From NCBI RefSeq assembly GCF_022402485.1, contig NZ_JAKRSA010000024.1:122358-186357 (forward strand): DNA of 64,000 nucleotides. The letters run 5' to 3'. This document shows positions 9,609-18,741 of this stretch, piece after piece. The notes below the pieces were generated by a model. The model was not told the origin of the DNA. It worked only from the letters and a program-made list of their open reading frames with translations, and did no database searches. Each line of letters starts with the position of its first letter. The first letter of the stretch is position 1. The position numbers and the translations under genes were made by a program. Origin of the DNA: Phenylobacterium sp. (lineage in GTDB: Bacteria > Pseudomonadota > Alphaproteobacteria > Caulobacterales > Caulobacteraceae).

Positions 9609-10562
9609 ATGTCGATCCACCAGGAGCTGGGCCGCTTGGGCATGCGTCGATGGGAGCCGCTCCGTGCGGCGCGCCTTGGCCTGTCGACGGTGGGGCGGGC
9701 GCTGACCCGCCTGTGGGGCCGCGATGTGATGCTCTATGTGGGCGGCACATCGTTCTTCATCATGCTCGCCATTTTTCCGGCCGTTGCCTTGTTGATCGGG
9801 GCCTACAGCCTGCTGGCCGATCCGGCCCAGGCGGAGTTCCAGGCTGAAGCCTTGGCCAGGCTGATGCCAACCGGTGCCCGTGATCTGTTTCAGGCCGAAC
9901 TGGAACGCCTCGCCCGGGCCCCTCGGGACGCTATTTCCGCCCAGAGCGGGGTGGCCCTTGTGATCGGTGCCTATGCCGCCCATCGGGGATTCAAGGCCTT
10001 GCTGGCCGGATTGTCCTTCATTCACGATGAGCCCGATCCCAGGGGGTTCGTCGGATTCAATCTGATGGCCCTGATCGTCCTTTTGGCTGCGGCGGCCATG
10101 ATGGGGATCGTGTCATCCATGTTCCTGGGGTTGCGAGTGGCCGCGGCCACCCTGGATCTGCGGCCCCTGGCCGGGGTTTCATGGCTCTACAGCGAATGGA
10201 CCTGGGCCAGCGCAGGCCTGACCCTGGGGATGAGCCTGATCTACCGGTATGCCATGTCCCGGCGCACGGTGGCTTGGGCGGCAGCGGTTTGCGGGGGATT
10301 TGTGGCCGCCATCCTCTGCCTTTTTGCCTCCTGGGCCAGCGCCTTCTATGTCGAGCAGATAGCCCATCTCGGCGCGACCTACGGATCGATCACCGCCGTG
10401 GTGGTGTTTCTGATCTGGCTGTCCTGGAGCGTGAACGCCGTATTCTTTGGCGGTGCCTTGGCGACGGAAATCGAGATCCGCCTGGATGAGCACCGCCGAC
10501 AGGCCTTGCTGGCTGACCTCAGGCCAAAGAGCCCCCAACTGCCTTCTCGACCAGAAAACTGA
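9609..10562 (+). CDS. YihY/BrkB-family inner membrane protein
   Basis: A 317-residue integral membrane protein of the YihY/virulence factor BrkB family, with about six hydrophobic segments. The conserved family pattern is visible: an early hydrophobic segment with FFIMLAIFPAVALLIGAYS, a central segment LALIVLLAAAAM-like, and the terminal LGATYGSITAVVVFLIWLSW. The molecular function of the family is not settled. The start is not certain. I used ATG 9609; a TTG 36 bases upstream stays in frame and neither has a good ribosome site. The 3' end overlaps the convergent tusA-like gene by 44 bases. Confidence 0.87.
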   Translation: MSIHQELGRLGMRRWEPLRAARLGLSTVGRALTRLWGRDVMLYVGGTSFFIMLAIFPAVALLIGAYSLLADPAQAEFQAEALARLMPTGARDLFQAELERLARAPRDAISAQSGVALVIGAYAAHRGFKALLAGLSFIHDEPDPRGFVGFNLMALIVLLAAAAMMGIVSSMFLGLRVAAATLDLRPLAGVSWLYSEWTWASAGLTLGMSLIYRYAMSRRTVAWAAAVCGGFVAAILCLFASWASAFYVEQIAHLGATYGSITAVVVFLIWLSWSVNAVFFGGALATEIEIRLDEHRRQALLADLRPKSPQLPSRPEN

Positions 10563-10767
10563 TGCCGTCGGGCTGATCGACCTGCTCGATCAGGGTCATT
10601 CCAGCGCTGTTGACGAAGTGGGGGACGTCAATCCGCGCCAAGGGGTCATCGGCCAGCAAACGGACTCGTTCCCCAGGCTGAGCAGTCTCCAGCGCCCGGC
10701 GCAGACGCAAGGTGGGGACGGGGCAGCGGTGGCCACGGCTGTCGACCAGGATCTCAGGTAAAGACAT
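10519..10767 (-). CDS. TusA/SirA-family sulfurtransferase-like protein
   Basis: An 82-residue protein of the TusA/YeeD/SirA fold. The diagnostic CPxP motif is present as RCPVP with Cys15, the persulfide-carrying residue in TusA. Such proteins relay sulfur for tRNA thiolation, molybdenum cofactor or other sulfur transfer. No partner (TusBCDE, YeeE) is visible nearby, so the pathway is open. It converges on the YihY gene with a 44-base overlap of coding ends, and is divergent from the histidine kinase, separated by 171 bases. Confidence 0.87.
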   Translation of the reverse strand: MSLPEILVDSRGHRCPVPTLRLRRALETAQPGERVRLLADDPLARIDVPHFVNSAGMTLIEQVDQPDGISFLVEKAVGGSLA

Positions 10768-10938
10768 GGTGCCCCATAACGTTCAGTCGGTCTCAGAGGA
10801 AGTCCGGGACCAAACCGACAGCCCCTGACCAGCGCAACCTTGCCAGGCCTGCGGCTCAACGCCGCACGGTTTGATCTTAAGGCGGTTTATGGAACAACGG
10901 CGGTACGGCTAGGGAATCCCCATGGAGCCGACGCGTTC

Positions 10939-13467
10939 ATGAAGTCTATCACCCGCCAGTTCCTGATCAGCACGGGGCTGATCACTTTGGGCCTCACCCT
11001 TGTGGCGACAGTGGTGGTCGCGGCAATCTTCCAGAATGAACTGGCCCACCGGCAGGTCGCTTTTCTGGGGGACTATGTCCGCGAGCGAAGCCTCAATCTC
11101 GATCGGCGGTTCGCTAATCTCACAGCGCTGCAGGCTACAGCCGGGGCGGAGCTGAGCCGTCGCACCTTGGCATTGGCACCTGGTGAGGCGGAGCGTCTGG
11201 CTGATCGTTATTTTCCGATGAGGGCCGACGGCACGCGCCGTAGTAGGCCGGAGTATTTCGACGGCGTCCGGCGCCCCAATGGCGGATTATTCTACGGCAT
11301 GGGCGTTTTTATCGCAGAGGCAGAGGCTACGCCCCCAGACGAACTTGCGGCCCTGGTGGCCAGTTTCAGCGTGGTGTCCGAGCTTGGCCAAGCCGGTGGC
11401 GCAGATGTCGACAACTTCTATTTCTTCACCCCGTCCACCCGGCTGGTGATGTTTGGTCCTGATCGCCCAGACCGGCTGATGTTCTTCCGCGAACTGGCAC
11501 CTGCCACCTTGGATGTGAGTGGCGAGGAAATGACGCAGATCTCTCTGCCGGCCAACAATCCGAAGGGCGAAACCCGCTGCACGCGTCTGCAGCGGCTGGT
11601 CCAGGAAACAGTCGATAGTCCGCGCATGGGCTCGGCCTGCGTGACGCCCGTCTATATCGATGGGAAGTTCGTTGGGGCCTTCGGCTCCTCTATCGAGCTG
11701 TCAGGCCTGTTCAAGAGCGCGGTCAGTGAAACCCTGCCAGGCGCGGTCGCCATTATCATGACCCGGGACGGGGAGATCATTGCCGACCCTGCCTTTGGTC
11801 CTGAAGGTCTTGCATCAAGGGCTCAAATTGAGGCGCTGGAGCTGGAGAACGGCACCAGGGCCATCGCCGCTGCGATCAACGCCCATCCTGAGCGCTTCGG
11901 CGTCATGGATAGCCCCGATGGTTCAGCGATCATCGCCTTTGGGCGCCTGATGGTGGCCGACTGGAATCTGTTGTTGGTCTATCCCAAGCGCGCGCTGTTG
12001 ATCAGCGCGGCGAAATCCGTGGCTTGGGTCCCAATCATTGGCCTTCTCGCGGGCATGCTGCACGCCCTGTTCATGGTCTACATGGCGCGCCAGCACATCA
12101 CCGGGCCCATGCGCCGACTGGCCGATTCCTGTGATCCAGAGCTGGGGCCGGCAAGCCCTTCGCGCTTGGCTGAAGATGAGTCGCGGCAGGATGAGGTTGG
12201 TCTTCTAGCCCGCGCCCTTGCTGCGGAGCGCGCCAAGGCTGAAGGGGCCAGGGCGACCTTGGAGGAGCGCGTCCTTGAGCGAACGGCTGAGCTTGAACAG
12301 GCCAATGCCGAGAAGTCCCGCTTTCTGGCGAATATGAGCCATGAACTGCGGACGCCGTTGAATGGCGTGATCGCCATTTCACAGACCCTCAAGGCGCGGC
12401 AGTCCAGCCCAAAGGACCAAGAGCTTGCCGAACTGATCGTCTCCTCCGGGCGATTGCTTGAGCAGGTGCTCACCGACATCCTCGATTTTTCCAGCATTGA
12501 GGCTGGCCGCATCCTGTTGGCGTCGGAACCGTTCGACCTGGACCTTCTGGTTGGGCGGATTGCCGAACTGCACAGGGCCTCTGCCGAGAGCAAAGGCCTG
12601 TCCCTGGAGTGGACCGTCGAGCCGGCAGCGCGGGGGGGCTATCTCGGCGACCCGGTCCGGCTGACCCAGGTGTTGTCCAATCTTTTGAGCAATGCGGTGA
12701 AATTCACCCAGACAGGGGGCGTAAGACTGACGGTCCTCAGGACTGACGGACGGCTGGAATTCTCCGTCGTCGATACCGGGATCGGATTTGACGAGGCGGT
12801 CCGCGCCAGACTGTTTCGGCGCTTCGAGCAGGCTGACGATTCGATCCGGCGGCAGTTCGGTGGAACCGGCCTTGGCCTAGCCATCAGTCGTTCCCTGGTG
12901 GAGTTGATGGGGGGAGAGATTTCAGCCTCATCCACACCCGGGCAGGGGTCTGACTTCCGGGTTCGCCTGGAGCTCCCGGAGGCACCGGTGTCGCGCGACG
13001 GCCTCGCCGCCACGCCAGATCTTGGCGCATTGGTGCCGGACTTCGCCCTTCGGGTTTTGCTGGCGGAAGATCACCCCACCAACCAGAAGGTCGTTCAGCT
13101 GATCCTGGGGTCGGTCGGGATTACTCCAGTGGTGGTGGAGGACGGTCAGGCCGCCCTGGATGCGCTGGAGAGCGCCGACTTTGATGTCGTGTTGATGGAC
13201 ATGCAGATGCCCGTGCTGGACGGGCTCAGCGCCACAGTTGAACTCCGCCGTCGGGAGCTCGCCCAGGAGCGGCCACGTACGCCCGTGATCATGCTGACCG
13301 CCAACGCCCTGGAGGAGCATGTCCTGGCGGGCAAAGCCGCCGGAGGTGATTGGCATCTGACCAAGCCCATTCGTGCCAGCGATCTGCTCTCCGCCATCGC
13401 AGCTGTCACCGGCGAGGAGGATGGTGCTGAGTTTGCTGAACGAGCGCCGGAGAAGGCTGGAGCTTAA
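10939..13467 (+). CDS. Membrane hybrid sensor histidine kinase
   Basis: An 842-residue hybrid kinase. A first transmembrane helix (about 10-32) and a second (about 358-382) enclose a periplasmic sensor domain of more than 300 residues that I do not recognise to family. A linker and coiled coil follow, then HisKA with phospho-acceptor His468 (MSHELRTPLNG) and HATPase with NLLSNAVKF, DTGIGFDEA and GTGLGLAIS. Last comes a receiver domain with Asp754 (VVLMDMQMP). I start at ATG 10939 because the first transmembrane helix begins there; 33 codons upstream are open but unlike coding sequence. No cognate phosphotransferase or response regulator lies beside it. It precedes ydbH by 33 bases and may share its transcript. 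Confidence 0.93.
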   Translation: MKSITRQFLISTGLITLGLTLVATVVVAAIFQNELAHRQVAFLGDYVRERSLNLDRRFANLTALQATAGAELSRRTLALAPGEAERLADRYFPMRADGTRRSRPEYFDGVRRPNGGLFYGMGVFIAEAEATPPDELAALVASFSVVSELGQAGGADVDNFYFFTPSTRLVMFGPDRPDRLMFFRELAPATLDVSGEEMTQISLPANNPKGETRCTRLQRLVQETVDSPRMGSACVTPVYIDGKFVGAFGSSIELSGLFKSAVSETLPGAVAIIMTRDGEIIADPAFGPEGLASRAQIEALELENGTRAIAAAINAHPERFGVMDSPDGSAIIAFGRLMVADWNLLLVYPKRALLISAAKSVAWVPIIGLLAGMLHALFMVYMARQHITGPMRRLADSCDPELGPASPSRLAEDESRQDEVGLLARALAAERAKAEGARATLEERVLERTAELEQANAEKSRFLANMSHELRTPLNGVIAISQTLKARQSSPKDQELAELIVSSGRLLEQVLTDILDFSSIEAGRILLASEPFDLDLLVGRIAELHRASAESKGLSLEWTVEPAARGGYLGDPVRLTQVLSNLLSNAVKFTQTGGVRLTVLRTDGRLEFSVVDTGIGFDEAVRARLFRRFEQADDSIRRQFGGTGLGLAISRSLVELMGGEISASSTPGQGSDFRVRLELPEAPVSRDGLAATPDLGALVPDFALRVLLAEDHPTNQKVVQLILGSVGITPVVVEDGQAALDALESADFDVVLMDMQMPVLDGLSATVELRRRELAQERPRTPVIMLTANALEEHVLAGKAAGGDWHLTKPIRASDLLSAIAAVTGEEDGAEFAERAPEKAGA

Positions 13468-13500
13468 GTCGACCTCTGCGCATTATGCCGGCGGCTTCCT

Positions 13501-16500
13501 GTGACTCATCCCAACCCGCCAGATTCTGTTGCGGAGTTTTCCGCGCCCCGGACCGCGCCCTCAGTTGGGCGTGGTCGGTGGCTGCCATGGGTCACCGGGC
13601 TCTTGATCTTCAGTCTGATCCTGGCATTGGCAGCCAGCTATTTTGCTCGGCGTGTCCTGGCGAGGGAGGCCTTGATCGGGTGGCTGAACGCCCGTGGCGT
13701 CGAAGCTGATGTCAATTTCGAGACCCTGGAGCCAAGCGGCCTGACAGGGACGTTGCGCATTGGACCGCCGCAAGAACCTGTGATTCTGGCTGAGAGGGCC
13801 ACCCTGTCATATCGGCTGACGGGCCCTTGGGTTGGACGGCCATTTGGGGTGGAGCTGGATGAAATCGCCCTGTTCAATCCGGTGATTCATGCGCGGCTGA
13901 CGCCTGAGGGACCAAGTCTCGGGGCTCTCGACCCCCTGATCGCCGAGTTTCGCCGCAGGCCGTCCAGGCCCGAGACCCCTTCACCCGACATCATCATCCA
14001 CAATGGGCTGCTGAAGCTTGAGCATAATGCTGGCTTGGCTGAGATCCAGGCCGACGCCCTGATGACAGCAGGCGTTCTGGTGAAGCTTTCAGGACGACTG
14101 GCGCCCACACGTCTGTTTCTAGATGACCTGACCTTGGACATTGGCGGAGCGCGCCTGGGGCTGGTCACGCGCGATGGCGGTACCAGTGTCAGCCTTGCAG
14201 CACAGCTGGTCTCAGGGCGGTTCGGCGCGCTGTCGGTTGGAGCTGGAGACGTTTCGCTGGCGCTCAATGCCCCTTATCCCACGGCTGAAACTCCCCTGGG
14301 GACCGGGCCGTTTGCCATGGCTGTCACGGCGAGCAGCGCAGAGCTCAATCGGCATGAAGTGGAGCTGAAAAACTTCGTTCTCTCCGCGCGTTTTCAAGGT
14401 CGATCGGCAGGGGGTCTGGCGGACCTGACCTTGCGTGGCGGGGGGGATATTCGTTTGGACGCGGGGTCTGGTCGGGGAGCCGGCTTCACTTTTGGCGCGG
14501 TTTTTGGCTCTGCCCAGTCTGCCAACCTTACCTGGCGTCGAGGCCCGAACACCGAGAGCTCTGGCGATGTCAAGATCCGTGTGCGGGGCAGGGACCTTGA
14601 CCGCGAAGATCTGGCCCTGTCCAGGGTGTCTCTCGATCTCATCGGACCCGTGCGGCAGGCTGGCGGCAGTCTGACGGCGGACCTTGTGGGGCCGCTGAGC
14701 CTTGCGGGTCGCTGGGGCGGGCTTGGGCCTGTGCAGCCCGAGGATCTCGACACCGTTGGTGCCGTGAAGCGCGCCGCCCAAGCCTTTGCCGGCACGGCAC
14801 CAGCCGTTCAAGTGGCCTATGGCAAGGACGGGGTTCGGCTCAGTCTGACCGCCCCGGCCCGGATCGTCTCAGCCTCGAGCGGTACGGTCAGTCTGGCCGC
14901 CCGGGGCGGGACGGCGATCTTTGCTGATGGTGGCGGGGCGTTTGATGTCGAGGCGTCTGGCGGCGGTCTGCCGAACCTGGACGCCGAGGTTGTCCGCTAC
15001 CAGCTGGACCAGAATGGCTTCGAGGCCGACACACGGGTGAGTGTGGCGACGGACTTGGGCCCAATCCAAGGCCTGGAGAGCCAGGCATCAGGTCGCCTGC
15101 GTGTGGGCGATGGCGAGGTGACCTACGTGGCCACGACCTGTGTGCCCGTCGCCTTCTCCCGGTTCGAAGCTGGCGAGACGAGCGTTGAGGCCATCAGCCT
15201 TCGCCTATGTCCCGGTGCCGATCCTTTGTTTGCCCTGAAGGACGGACGGTGGCGGATCAGTGGCCGGGCGCAGGGGGTGTCAGCCCAGGCCCCGTTCCTG
15301 CAAGCCGGGCTGGAGCGTGGCCGGGCGGACGTCGTGTTTGGCGTCAATGCCGGCGGCCTGTTCAGCCAGGCGCAGATCCTGAATGGGCAGGTTGTGGATC
15401 GGGCGACCAGCCCCCGCTTCAACCCCCTGGATGTGACCGGTCGCGTGGCGCTCAATCAAGCGGTGTGGGGGGGAGACCTCAAACTCTCGTCCAGTGGCGC
15501 TGCGGTGGCCGACATCCGCCTGGATCACGATGGCAGTGACGGTCGGGGGGCTGCTCAGGTGGACACTGGTCTGCTGTTGTTCACCGAGGGGGGGCTTCAA
15601 CCGTCCGAGCTCTCGCCCTTGGCCGCCGCCATCGGCGCGCCGGCCGTGGGTTCACTACGTTTTGCTGGAGGCTTTCAGTGGTCACCGGCAGGTCTGACCA
15701 GCTCTGGGCTGTTGTCCGTGCCCGGGTTAGATTTTGCCAGTCCAGCTGGGCCGGTTCGCGGCCTGACCGGTGAGATCGCCTTCAATAGTCTTGCGCCGCT
15801 GCAGACTGCGCCTGGGCAGCAGCTCAAGGCTCAGGACCTGCAGCTCCTGACTCCGCTGACCGCACCGCGCGCAACCTTTCAACTGCTCGGTGAGAGCCTG
15901 ACGGTATCGGCGGGGGCCGTGGACGTGGGCGGCGGAACGGTGCGTCTGGAGCCCATGATCATTCCATTGGACATCCATAAGTCCTGGCGGGGCGAACTGG
16001 TCATTGAGGGTGTGCAGTTGGCGGACATTGTCAGTGCGACGCCCTTTGCTGACCGGGTTTCCTTGTCGGCCAGGGTCAGCGGACGCCTGCCCTTCATCGC
16101 GGGCCCTGACGGGATCAAGTTCGTTCAAGGGCGACTGGAAGCCATTGAGCCTGGACGCCTGTCCATCCGCCGGGCCGCCCTGACCGAGATCAGCGCCTCG
16201 GGTGGGGGCACCCGTGCCGATCTGGAGGGTCTGGGTGCCGAGTTGGGTGAGCAGATCGCCGCAACACCCCCGATCACCGAAGCCAATACGGCTGTCGAGT
16301 TCGCCTATCAGGCCATGGAACACCTAGCCTTTGATGTCCTGAATGCTGAGGTCAACAGCCTGCCCGGAGGCCGTCTCGGGGTCTTGTTCAATATCCGGGG
16401 TGCCCATAGCCCGCCGGAGCCGCAGGAGATACGACTGACCCTCGGCGAATTGATCCGGCGCGACTTCATGAACCGAGAGTTGCCCCTCCCTTCAGGGACA

Positions 16501-16614
16501 GAAGTTGATTTGACGCTGGACACGTCCCTCAACCTGGATCAGCTCTTGGCCGACTACGCTGACGCGCAGACCGTGCGTGGTTCAGGTGAGGTTCAGCCGC
16601 CTGAGCCAAGATGA
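13501..16614 (+). CDS. ydbH: YdbH-family AsmA-like intermembrane protein
   Basis: A 1037-residue protein with a single N-terminal membrane anchor (about 29-50) and a long beta-rich periplasmic body ending in a YdbH-type C-terminal domain. YdbH belongs with TamB and YhdP among the AsmA-like bridges thought to carry phospholipids from inner to outer membrane. The assignment rests mainly on context: the next two genes are a YnbE-like lipoprotein and a YdbL-like periplasmic protein, exactly the E. coli ydbH-ynbE-ydbL order. It starts with GTG and has no strong ribosome site. It is longer than E. coli YdbH (about 880 aa). Confidence 0.85.
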   Translation: MTHPNPPDSVAEFSAPRTAPSVGRGRWLPWVTGLLIFSLILALAASYFARRVLAREALIGWLNARGVEADVNFETLEPSGLTGTLRIGPPQEPVILAERATLSYRLTGPWVGRPFGVELDEIALFNPVIHARLTPEGPSLGALDPLIAEFRRRPSRPETPSPDIIIHNGLLKLEHNAGLAEIQADALMTAGVLVKLSGRLAPTRLFLDDLTLDIGGARLGLVTRDGGTSVSLAAQLVSGRFGALSVGAGDVSLALNAPYPTAETPLGTGPFAMAVTASSAELNRHEVELKNFVLSARFQGRSAGGLADLTLRGGGDIRLDAGSGRGAGFTFGAVFGSAQSANLTWRRGPNTESSGDVKIRVRGRDLDREDLALSRVSLDLIGPVRQAGGSLTADLVGPLSLAGRWGGLGPVQPEDLDTVGAVKRAAQAFAGTAPAVQVAYGKDGVRLSLTAPARIVSASSGTVSLAARGGTAIFADGGGAFDVEASGGGLPNLDAEVVRYQLDQNGFEADTRVSVATDLGPIQGLESQASGRLRVGDGEVTYVATTCVPVAFSRFEAGETSVEAISLRLCPGADPLFALKDGRWRISGRAQGVSAQAPFLQAGLERGRADVVFGVNAGGLFSQAQILNGQVVDRATSPRFNPLDVTGRVALNQAVWGGDLKLSSSGAAVADIRLDHDGSDGRGAAQVDTGLLLFTEGGLQPSELSPLAAAIGAPAVGSLRFAGGFQWSPAGLTSSGLLSVPGLDFASPAGPVRGLTGEIAFNSLAPLQTAPGQQLKAQDLQLLTPLTAPRATFQLLGESLTVSAGAVDVGGGTVRLEPMIIPLDIHKSWRGELVIEGVQLADIVSATPFADRVSLSARVSGRLPFIAGPDGIKFVQGRLEAIEPGRLSIRRAALTEISASGGGTRADLEGLGAELGEQIAATPPITEANTAVEFAYQAMEHLAFDVLNAEVNSLPGGRLGVLFNIRGAHSPPEPQEIRLTLGELIRRDFMNRELPLPSGTEVDLTLDTSLNLDQLLADYADAQTVRGSGEVQPPEPR

Positions 16615-16649
16615 CCGTCCAAGCCGCAACCCCAGGAGCCGCCAACTTG

Positions 16650-16844
16650 ATGACCTCAAAGCGACAGATCACTGGCGCGATCCTGGCCGCCGCCGCCCTG
16701 GCCACGGGGCTGAGCGCCTGCGCCCCCACCATTCGGGTCCAGGTGGATCCGATCACCATCTACGCAAAGTTGGACGCCGATGTGCGTGTGCGCCTGGACG
16801 AGGATGTCCGGGCCCTGATCCAGCAGAACCCGAACCTGTTCTAG
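16650..16844 (+). CDS. ynbE: YnbE-like outer membrane lipoprotein
   Basis: A 64-residue lipoprotein. The signal peptide ends with the lipobox LSAC (Cys24), followed by PTIRVQVDPITIYAKLDADV, the conserved YnbE core that includes a beta strand thought to pair with YdbH. I chose ATG 16650 because it gives a proper signal peptide and follows AGGAG by 11 bases. An earlier ATG at 16611 would overlap the ydbH stop. In E. coli YnbE is the outer membrane partner of YdbH. Confidence 0.85.
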   Translation: MTSKRQITGAILAAAALATGLSACAPTIRVQVDPITIYAKLDADVRVRLDEDVRALIQQNPNLF

Positions 16845-16853
16845 GGGATGATC

Positions 16854-17234
16854 ATGACCCGTTTTAAGTCTCTGGCTCTCGCGGCTGTCATACTTGGTGC
16901 GGCTGGCGTGGCCACACTTGGCCTGACCGTCGGCCCGGCCTTGGCGCAGACCGCGCAGGCGAAGGCCACAGTCGACGCCGCTAAGGCCCAAGGGGTGGTG
17001 GGCGAACGCAATGATGGTCTTTTGGGCTTTGTGATCTCGTCCTCCGACGCCGCCCTCGAGGCAGCCGTCAACGAAATCAATGCTGGCCGTGCGCAGCTCT
17101 ATCGTCAGGCGGCGGCGCGAAATGGCGTCACCGCTGAGGCCGCCGGTGCGGCGGCCTTTACAGAGGTGGTCAGCACTCGACTGCGGCCTGGGGAGTATTA
17201 TCAGGCCTCCAATGGCGCTTGGGTCCAGAAGTAA
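16854..17234 (+). CDS. ydbL: YdbL-family periplasmic protein (DUF1318)
   Basis: A 126-residue exported protein. It has a signal peptide with a cleavage site after GPALA (around residue 31) and then a short alpha-helical domain ending with GEYYQASNGAWVQK, typical of DUF1318. YdbL is proposed to chaperone or modulate the YdbH-YnbE bridge. ATG 16854 is preceded by AGGGG; another ATG two codons earlier is possible. It is separated from ynbE by nine bases, so the three genes form one operon. Confidence 0.87.
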   Translation: MTRFKSLALAAVILGAAGVATLGLTVGPALAQTAQAKATVDAAKAQGVVGERNDGLLGFVISSSDAALEAAVNEINAGRAQLYRQAAARNGVTAEAAGAAAFTEVVSTRLRPGEYYQASNGAWVQK

Positions 17235-17249
17235 ACGCAGGCCTGAGTT

Positions 17250-18626
17250 TTGAAGTCGATTGAGACGACCCGCGTCCGGACCCTTAAGGATGCGCCCGAG
17301 CAGTCCGATGGCCACTATGTCCTTTATTGGATGCAGTCATCCCAGCGGGCTGACTTCAACCCGGCCCTGGAGTTCGCTCTCGAGGCGGCCAACCAGCGTA
17401 ATCTCCCGCTGCTGGTCGCCTTCGGCCTGACCGATGGCTATCCTGAGGCCAATGCCCGCCACTATGCCTTCATGTTGCAGGGGTTGGCCGAGGTGCGCCG
17501 ACGCCTGCTCGCCCGCGGCATTAGTTTCGTCATTCGGCTGGGCGACCCCGACGCTGTGGCCCTGGAGCTCTCCTGGCAGGCAGCTTTGGTCATCTGTGAC
17601 GCCGGCTATCTGCGGGTCCCGCGACTATGGCGGCGCAGGCTGGCGGATGGCCTAGATCGCAGGTTCATCCGAGTCGAGGGCGATGTGGTCGCCCCCATCG
17701 CCCAGGTTTCGAACAAGCACGAATACGCTGCGCGGACCATTCGGCCACGGATCCAGCGGATCATGGAACCCTTCATCGCGCCCCTGCACGCCCAGCCCGT
17801 GGCGCGGCCTGTCGATCTGGGTTTGCCGTCGGATATCGACCTGGACAACGTTGCCGCAGAGGTCAGTCGGCTCCGGCTCGATCACAGCTGCCCCCCGGTC
17901 GTGCGTTTCAAAGGCGGGGAGGGCGAGGCCCGCGCACGCCTGGCGTCCTTTCTTGCGCGTGGCCTGGCCAACTATGGTGCTGCCCGGGGCAAGCCTGAGG
18001 CAAAGGCCGTGTCCTATCTCAGCCCCTATTTGCACTTTGGCCAGATCTCGCCCGTGGAGATCGCCCTGGCGGTCCGGGCTTCAGGCGTCGGCCCGGAGGA
18101 CTCCCGGGACACCTATCTGGAGGAGCTGATTGTTCGACGGGAGCTGGCGATCAATCACGTCTGGTGGGCGCCGGACTATGACCAGTATGAGGGCCTGCCC
18201 GCCTGGGCCAAGGCGACGATGGCGGCCCACGGCTCTGACCCGCGTCCCTTCCTTTATAGCTACGAGCAGTTTGACCAGGCCGCCACCCACGATCCCTACT
18301 GGAACGCCGCCATGACCGAGATGAAGGTCACGGGCTATATGCACAACCGGCTGCGCATGTACTGGGGCAAAAAGATCCTTCAGTGGTCCGCCACGCCTCA
18401 GGAGGCGTTCGCAACCGTTCTCGCCCTGAATAACCGCTATCTGCTCGACGGCCGCGACGCCAATTCCTACGCCAATGTTGGCTGGATCTTTGGCCTGCAT
18501 GACCGTCCCTGGCCCACCCAGCCCGTGTTCGGTACGGTGAGATCCATGGGTCCCAACACCTTCAAGAGCTTCAATGCTGAGGCCTATGTGGCCCAGGTCG
18601 CTAGCTTGGTTGCAGCGGAAGGATAG
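17250..18626 (+). CDS. phr: Class II CPD photolyase
   Basis: A 458-residue deoxyribodipyrimidine photolyase that uses FADH and blue light to split cyclobutane pyrimidine dimers. It is class II, the animal/plant/archaeal-type clade, as shown by YVLYWMQSSQRADFNPALE near residue 23. The C-terminal FAD domain contains YLSPYLHFGQISP, EELIVRRELAINH, YMHNRLRMYWGKKIL and DGRDANSYANVGW. The start is TTG 17250, since the first in-frame ATG falls inside the conserved LYWMQ box. It lies 15 bases after ydbL and may be read through from that operon. Confidence 0.93.
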   Translation: MKSIETTRVRTLKDAPEQSDGHYVLYWMQSSQRADFNPALEFALEAANQRNLPLLVAFGLTDGYPEANARHYAFMLQGLAEVRRRLLARGISFVIRLGDPDAVALELSWQAALVICDAGYLRVPRLWRRRLADGLDRRFIRVEGDVVAPIAQVSNKHEYAARTIRPRIQRIMEPFIAPLHAQPVARPVDLGLPSDIDLDNVAAEVSRLRLDHSCPPVVRFKGGEGEARARLASFLARGLANYGAARGKPEAKAVSYLSPYLHFGQISPVEIALAVRASGVGPEDSRDTYLEELIVRRELAINHVWWAPDYDQYEGLPAWAKATMAAHGSDPRPFLYSYEQFDQAATHDPYWNAAMTEMKVTGYMHNRLRMYWGKKILQWSATPQEAFATVLALNNRYLLDGRDANSYANVGWIFGLHDRPWPTQPVFGTVRSMGPNTFKSFNAEAYVAQVASLVAAEG

Positions 18627-18668
18627 GCTGCAGGACGCTTCTGCGAGACCTCGGGTCCGGGGGCCACA

Positions 18669-18692
18669 CTCAGCGGAAGCTGAGCTCGTTTT
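18669..18692 (+). terminator. Candidate terminator after the photolyase gene
   Basis: A 6-bp stem CTCAGC-GGAA-GCTGAG with a stable tetraloop is followed at once by CTCGTTTT. It lies 42 bases after the photolyase stop, in the gap before the convergent oxygenase gene. The stem is short and the T-run is modest. Confidence 0.4.
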
Positions 18693-18741
18693 CGCTCCGA
18701 CACCCCGTCGAACTGATCGGAAGATCCTCTCGCCCTCGCCC

